A DNA stretch of 5,985 nucleotides from Nitrospira sp. (GTDB lineage Bacteria > Nitrospirota > Nitrospiria > Nitrospirales > Nitrospiraceae): positions 1 through 5,985 of the forward strand of contig SWDL01000240.1 of NCBI GenBank assembly GCA_005116795.1, written 5' to 3'. Positions 5,808-5,985 of this stretch are shown here, piece after piece (within the stretch, counting starts at the first letter, position 1; each line of letters starts with the position of its first letter). The position numbers were made by a program, and so were the translations under genes. The notes below the pieces were generated by a model. It saw nothing but the letters and a program-made list of their open reading frames with translations. It searched no databases and was not told where the DNA came from.

Positions 5808-5985
5808 ATGAAGACACCCGACACCACGCCCAATCCGTTGCTCCCCTTCCAGCTCGATCCCGAACCCGCCACCGAGACGCTGACCGCCTTTGGCGGGCTG
5901 CCGTTGGTGGCGCAGACCTGCCGCTCGCTCGACCTCCCGCAGAGCGTGGCCCGGCATCTGCGACTCAAGCAGCGCCAGCGGGGCG
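5808..5985 (+). CDS. IS1380-family-like transposase, N-terminal fragment (truncated by window end)
   Basis: 59 codons are visible, open to the end of the window. The protein begins MKTPDTTPNP, continues FQLDPEPATETLTAFGGLPL (14-33) and then VAQTCRSLDLPQSVARHLRLKQRQRG. The pattern of a short polar start, an acidic FxLDPEP segment, an early GGLPLVA block and a basic KQRQRG segment resembles N-termini of IS1380-family transposases as I recall them. The catalytic DDE residues lie beyond the window. The ATG at 5808 is the only in-frame start found nearby, and there is no recognisable ribosome site. The gene is transcribed away from leuA. I cannot tell whether the full gene is intact. The family assignment is from memory of the N-terminal pattern, so moderate confidence. 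Confidence 0.68.
   Translation, partial: MKTPDTTPNPLLPFQLDPEPATETLTAFGGLPLVAQTCRSLDLPQSVARHLRLKQRQRG

Larger units (their letters stand above)
5690..5985 (+). mobile_element. Left part of an IS1380-family-like insertion sequence (runs off the window)
   Basis: The element is inferred from the transposase start at 5808. The left boundary is approximate: the terminal inverted repeat should lie in the non-coding stretch before the gene, perhaps around CCGTCTAGTGGTCTG (5691-5705), but with the right end missing neither the repeat nor the target duplication can be confirmed. It lies divergent to leuA and outside its promoter. Confidence 0.6.

Noticed and set aside
5669..5968. Minus-strand 99-codon open frame over the IS start
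   Set aside because: It is antisense to the transposase start, its sequence is compositionally odd (Ser/Arg-rich), and it overlaps the IS non-coding end. No support.

Overview
The window is a GC-rich bacterial chromosome segment dominated by one minus-strand gene cluster, read from right to left: leuA (2-isopropylmalate synthase), leuB (3-isopropylmalate dehydrogenase), asd (aspartate-semialdehyde dehydrogenase), a small DUF2905-type membrane protein, and a secreted SpoIID/LytB-domain protein. Gaps are short (75, 13 and 3 bases, then a 1-base TGATG overlap) and I see no internal terminator, so all five could be one transcription unit. The gene order and protein style suggest a Gram-negative-type, non-Firmicute lineage such as Nitrospirota (Nitrospira-like) or a deltaproteobacterial relative. 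That is inference from gene content, not proof.

Upstream of leuA (about 5215-5657, minus strand) lies the most informative part of the window. A sigma70-like promoter is followed by a leader of about 330 nt with the hallmarks of a T-box riboswitch: a Stem I with AG-rich bulges, a specifier loop carrying the leucine codon CUC, a long hairpin before the switch, a T-box sequence (AGGGTGGCACCACGG), and mutually exclusive antiterminator and intrinsic-terminator hairpins. The natural reading is that uncharged tRNA-Leu(GAG) permits read-through into leuA-leuB-asd and possibly the two downstream genes. leuC and leuD are not in the window, so the isopropylmalate isomerase must be encoded elsewhere. 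Asd belongs to the aspartate family pathway (Lys/Thr/Met and cell-wall diaminopimelate), so leucine starvation may also affect that branch.

The right end (about 5690-5985, plus strand) holds the beginning of an insertion sequence: a divergent, truncated reading frame resembling the N-terminus of IS1380-family transposases, preceded by a weak terminator-like hairpin with a T-run, a 7-bp hairpin and a possible -10 box so close to the ATG that the message may be leaderless. The element appears to have landed just upstream of the leucine promoter without damaging the promoter or the T-box. Positions 1-60 are the downstream flank of the SpoIID-like gene, with no recognisable terminator or gene.
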